Source of the DNA: Clostridia bacterium
GTDB taxonomy: Bacteria; Bacillota; Clostridia; TANB77; CAG-465
Direction of reading: 5' to 3'
Assembly: GCA_029256705.1 (NCBI GenBank)
Contig: JAQSXK010000005.1
Coordinates: 23,292-87,291 of the forward strand
DNA length: 64,000 bases
In this document: positions 61,798 through 64,000 of the stretch, piece after piece
Numbering within the stretch: position 1 is the first letter of the stretch
Layout: each line of letters begins with the position of its first letter
Notes under the pieces: model-generated
Told to the model about the DNA's origin: nothing
Database searches by the model: none
What the model saw: only the letters and a program-made list of their open reading frames with translations
Program-made: the position numbers and the translations under genes

Positions 61798-64000
61798 TTA
61801 CTTTTCTAATGTTGTACAACGTACCCATTCAAATGCAGTTTCATAATCTGATTTTGAATATACACCATTTTTATCTACCCATTTTCCAAGTACTCCGCTA
61901 TTGTTACTTCCTGTTGCCCATACTTGACCATTAGATAATTTAGCAATTACCATAGTACCATTTCCTATTATATCTGTTACTCCTGAAATATCTAATTTTA
62001 TTGGAGATGTTATTGTTTCATCAGTAGTATTACCAATACCCAAATATTTCTTTACACCCCAACCATATAAGTTTCCAGATTCAGTTAATACTATTCTGCT
62101 ACTAGAATTAACTATTTTTACAACTTTTTCATTATTAAAATTAAATGTATGTTTAACTAGATTATTACTATTAGACATACCTAAATTAGTAGATGTAGGA
62201 TGCGATCCTGCGCTCCATAATTCTCCGTTTTTTGTTATAATATTTATATCATAACCTGAACTTATTATTTCTTTCATATTATTTACTAAACTAATATTCA
62301 TAGTGATTTCTGTTGGCACGGATTTTGGAAGACCTAACGCATTATAATATACATCTCCCCATCCATATAGTTTTCCACTAGCTACTGCAAATCTTGATCT
62401 ATAAGATAAATTATTTTCCTCTACATTTGTTAGTAATTGAACAAAATTATATCTATCACTAGTATCTCCCCATCCTGGAGCTCCACCATTTAAATCATAT
62501 AACCCCGAATAATATAAATTACCATCGGTTGTTTTTACACTAATTAAATTATCCGCTTTTTGTACTTGCTGCGCTTTTCCATTTATATTACTATCATTTA
62601 CTTTAACATAATTAGATACGCTTATTATATTTGCTTGACCAAGTCCCAAAGCTCTAGAATCAGGACCTGATACCCATAAATCATTATTGTTATCTATATA
62701 AGCTCCAGATGAAAAATATTTTACATTACTTGCTACTTTAGTCCAAGCATTTTGAAGTACTTTGTTATAATGTAATAGCATTGCATTACCAGTTGTGTAT
62801 ATTTTACCATCTTTTCCAGTTAACATTACAGTACCTGTTGTATTGCAAATATTAGGATATATATCTATAAAACTATTATTATATACAGTATCTATATTAG
62901 TTAAAGGTAACTTTATTACTGTTGTTGCTTTAGCTTTATTAGTACCAAGTCCAAGATAATTATTAACACCACTAGCATAGACGTTACCTGTATTTGAAAT
63001 ATAATATACGTTATTATAATTTGTTAATATTTCTTTTATTCCTTCATTTACGAGTTGTTGTGGTAAATCTAATTTGTAATAATTAGTTGAATTTAAAACA
63101 ATATCATCTATTCCAACGTTATTGCAATTAGCTGGACTTACCCATACCTCTTGTATTCCATTTACTTCTCTAAGAATTACCCTTGCTGTGTATATTTGAT
63201 ATATATTTTTTACATTTGTACTATATGTAGTTGGAAGTTGGTTAAATTCTGCAAAATTACCAGTCATATCACCTCCACCAGCATAATACCTATATCCTGC
63301 TTGCCAGATAGTTCCATCTTTTTTTAATATTATAATACTCGCCATATCCGCTAATACTTTATCTACATCTTGATCTATATCTGCTATTCCGCTATTCCAT
63401 ATCTGTGTAAATGTTGTATATCTCTCACCAGACGTACCGTTACCTAATTGACCAAAAGTATTTGAACCAGAGTAATAAAATGTATTATCATTACAGTATA
63501 TTAATGTCATACCATGAACATCAATGTATATTTCTTTTATTTTATCTACCTTATTAAAATCTATTTTGGTAAAACTACTTACTGTATTATTATGACCAAG
63601 CCCTAAACGATAATCATTATTATATCCTGTACAGTACAATAAATTATCTGCTGTTATTACAAAAGTATTAGCTGAGTATCCATATACTACTTTAACCTTT
63701 TTTCCATCAACATTAAGTTTTATTGGTTCTCTTCCTGTATAACTCACTTGTTGTATATCTGTTAGACCTAACTTATTATTATTATTACTTCCCCATGCCC
63801 ATAATTCATCATTTCCATCAATTACATAAATTGTATTTGTTCCCGGAATAACCTTTTTAGGTGATGGTATAACACTTGGCACTGTAAACTCTTGCCATGT
63901 GCTTACATCTATTTTATCCATTTCTACAGAAGATGTATTTAATTCAGAACCTTTTATACCTCTTCCATAAACATCTCCATTTTCATATAATTTGAATACT
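61798..64000 (-). CDS. RCC1-repeat protein, 5' end beyond the window
   Basis: Repeated ELWAWGSNNNNKLGL / LYCTGYNNDYRLGLG / LYGWGVKKYLGIG units. The frame stays open to base 64000 (VFKLYENGDVYGRGIKGSELNTSSVEMDK...), so the track Met at 63921 is probably internal. Confidence 0.85.
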   Translation of the reverse strand, partial: VFKLYENGDVYGRGIKGSELNTSSVEMDKIDVSTWQEFTVPSVIPSPKKVIPGTNTIYVIDGNDELWAWGSNNNNKLGLTDIQQVSYTGREPIKLNVDGKKVKVVYGYSANTFVITADNLLYCTGYNNDYRLGLGHNNTVSSFTKIDFNKVDKIKEIYIDVHGMTLIYCNDNTFYYSGSNTFGQLGNGTSGERYTTFTQIWNSGIADIDQDVDKVLADMASIIILKKDGTIWQAGYRYYAGGGDMTGNFAEFNQLPTTYSTNVKNIYQIYTARVILREVNGIQEVWVSPANCNNVGIDDIVLNSTNYYKLDLPQQLVNEGIKEILTNYNNVYYISNTGNVYASGVNNYLGLGTNKAKATTVIKLPLTNIDTVYNNSFIDIYPNICNTTGTVMLTGKDGKIYTTGNAMLLHYNKVLQNAWTKVASNVKYFSSGAYIDNNNDLWVSGPDSRALGLGQANIISVSNYVKVNDSNINGKAQQVQKADNLISVKTTDGNLYYSGLYDLNGGAPGWGDTSDRYNFVQLLTNVEENNLSYRSRFAVASGKLYGWGDVYYNALGLPKSVPTEITMNISLVNNMKEIISSGYDINIITKNGELWSAGSHPTSTNLGMSNSNNLVKHTFNFNNEKVVKIVNSSSRIVLTESGNLYGWGVKKYLGIGNTTDETITSPIKLDISGVTDIIGNGTMVIAKLSNGQVWATGSNNSGVLGKWVDKNGVYSKSDYETAFEWVRCTTLEK

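Noticed and set aside
1-64000. CRISPR array, prophage or IS element
   Set aside because: No regularly spaced direct repeats, no transposase or phage structural genes; the only recombinase looks like chromosomal XerC/D.

Overview
AT-rich chromosomal segment from a spore-forming, low-GC Firmicute (Clostridia-like: SpoVT, WhiA, CdaA, DUF4364, coat-type proteins). Most of the window is housekeeping genes: polA, hemW, a yqhQ-prmC fusion, rpmE, serS, ysxC, rsmI, ymdB, rny, typA, rho, rimO, trmL, spoVT, lysS, greA, cdaA, glyS, pnp, uppP, a class A PBP, recJ and cmk, plus one tRNA-Gln(CUG). I saw no CRISPR array, IS element, prophage or rRNA. Points most worth a second look: (1) a remnant second copy of ymdB about 1 kb from the intact gene, next to orphan cargo genes; (2) two coat-protein-like genes with matching sigmaK-type promoters and a palindrome at the predicted transcription start; (3) a P-loop NTPase/Asp23 fusion; (4) a receiver-domain protein whose kinase-like half has lost the H-box histidine; (5) an unannotated 33-aa membrane miniprotein upstream of cdaA; (6) a one-base frameshift in an RluD-family gene; (7) an over-represented octamer AAAGAGGC; (8) a MacB-type ABC/two-component operon with a kinase-less PASTA protein; (9) an RCC1-repeat protein running off the window end. 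Family assignments come from reading motifs by eye; no searches were run.
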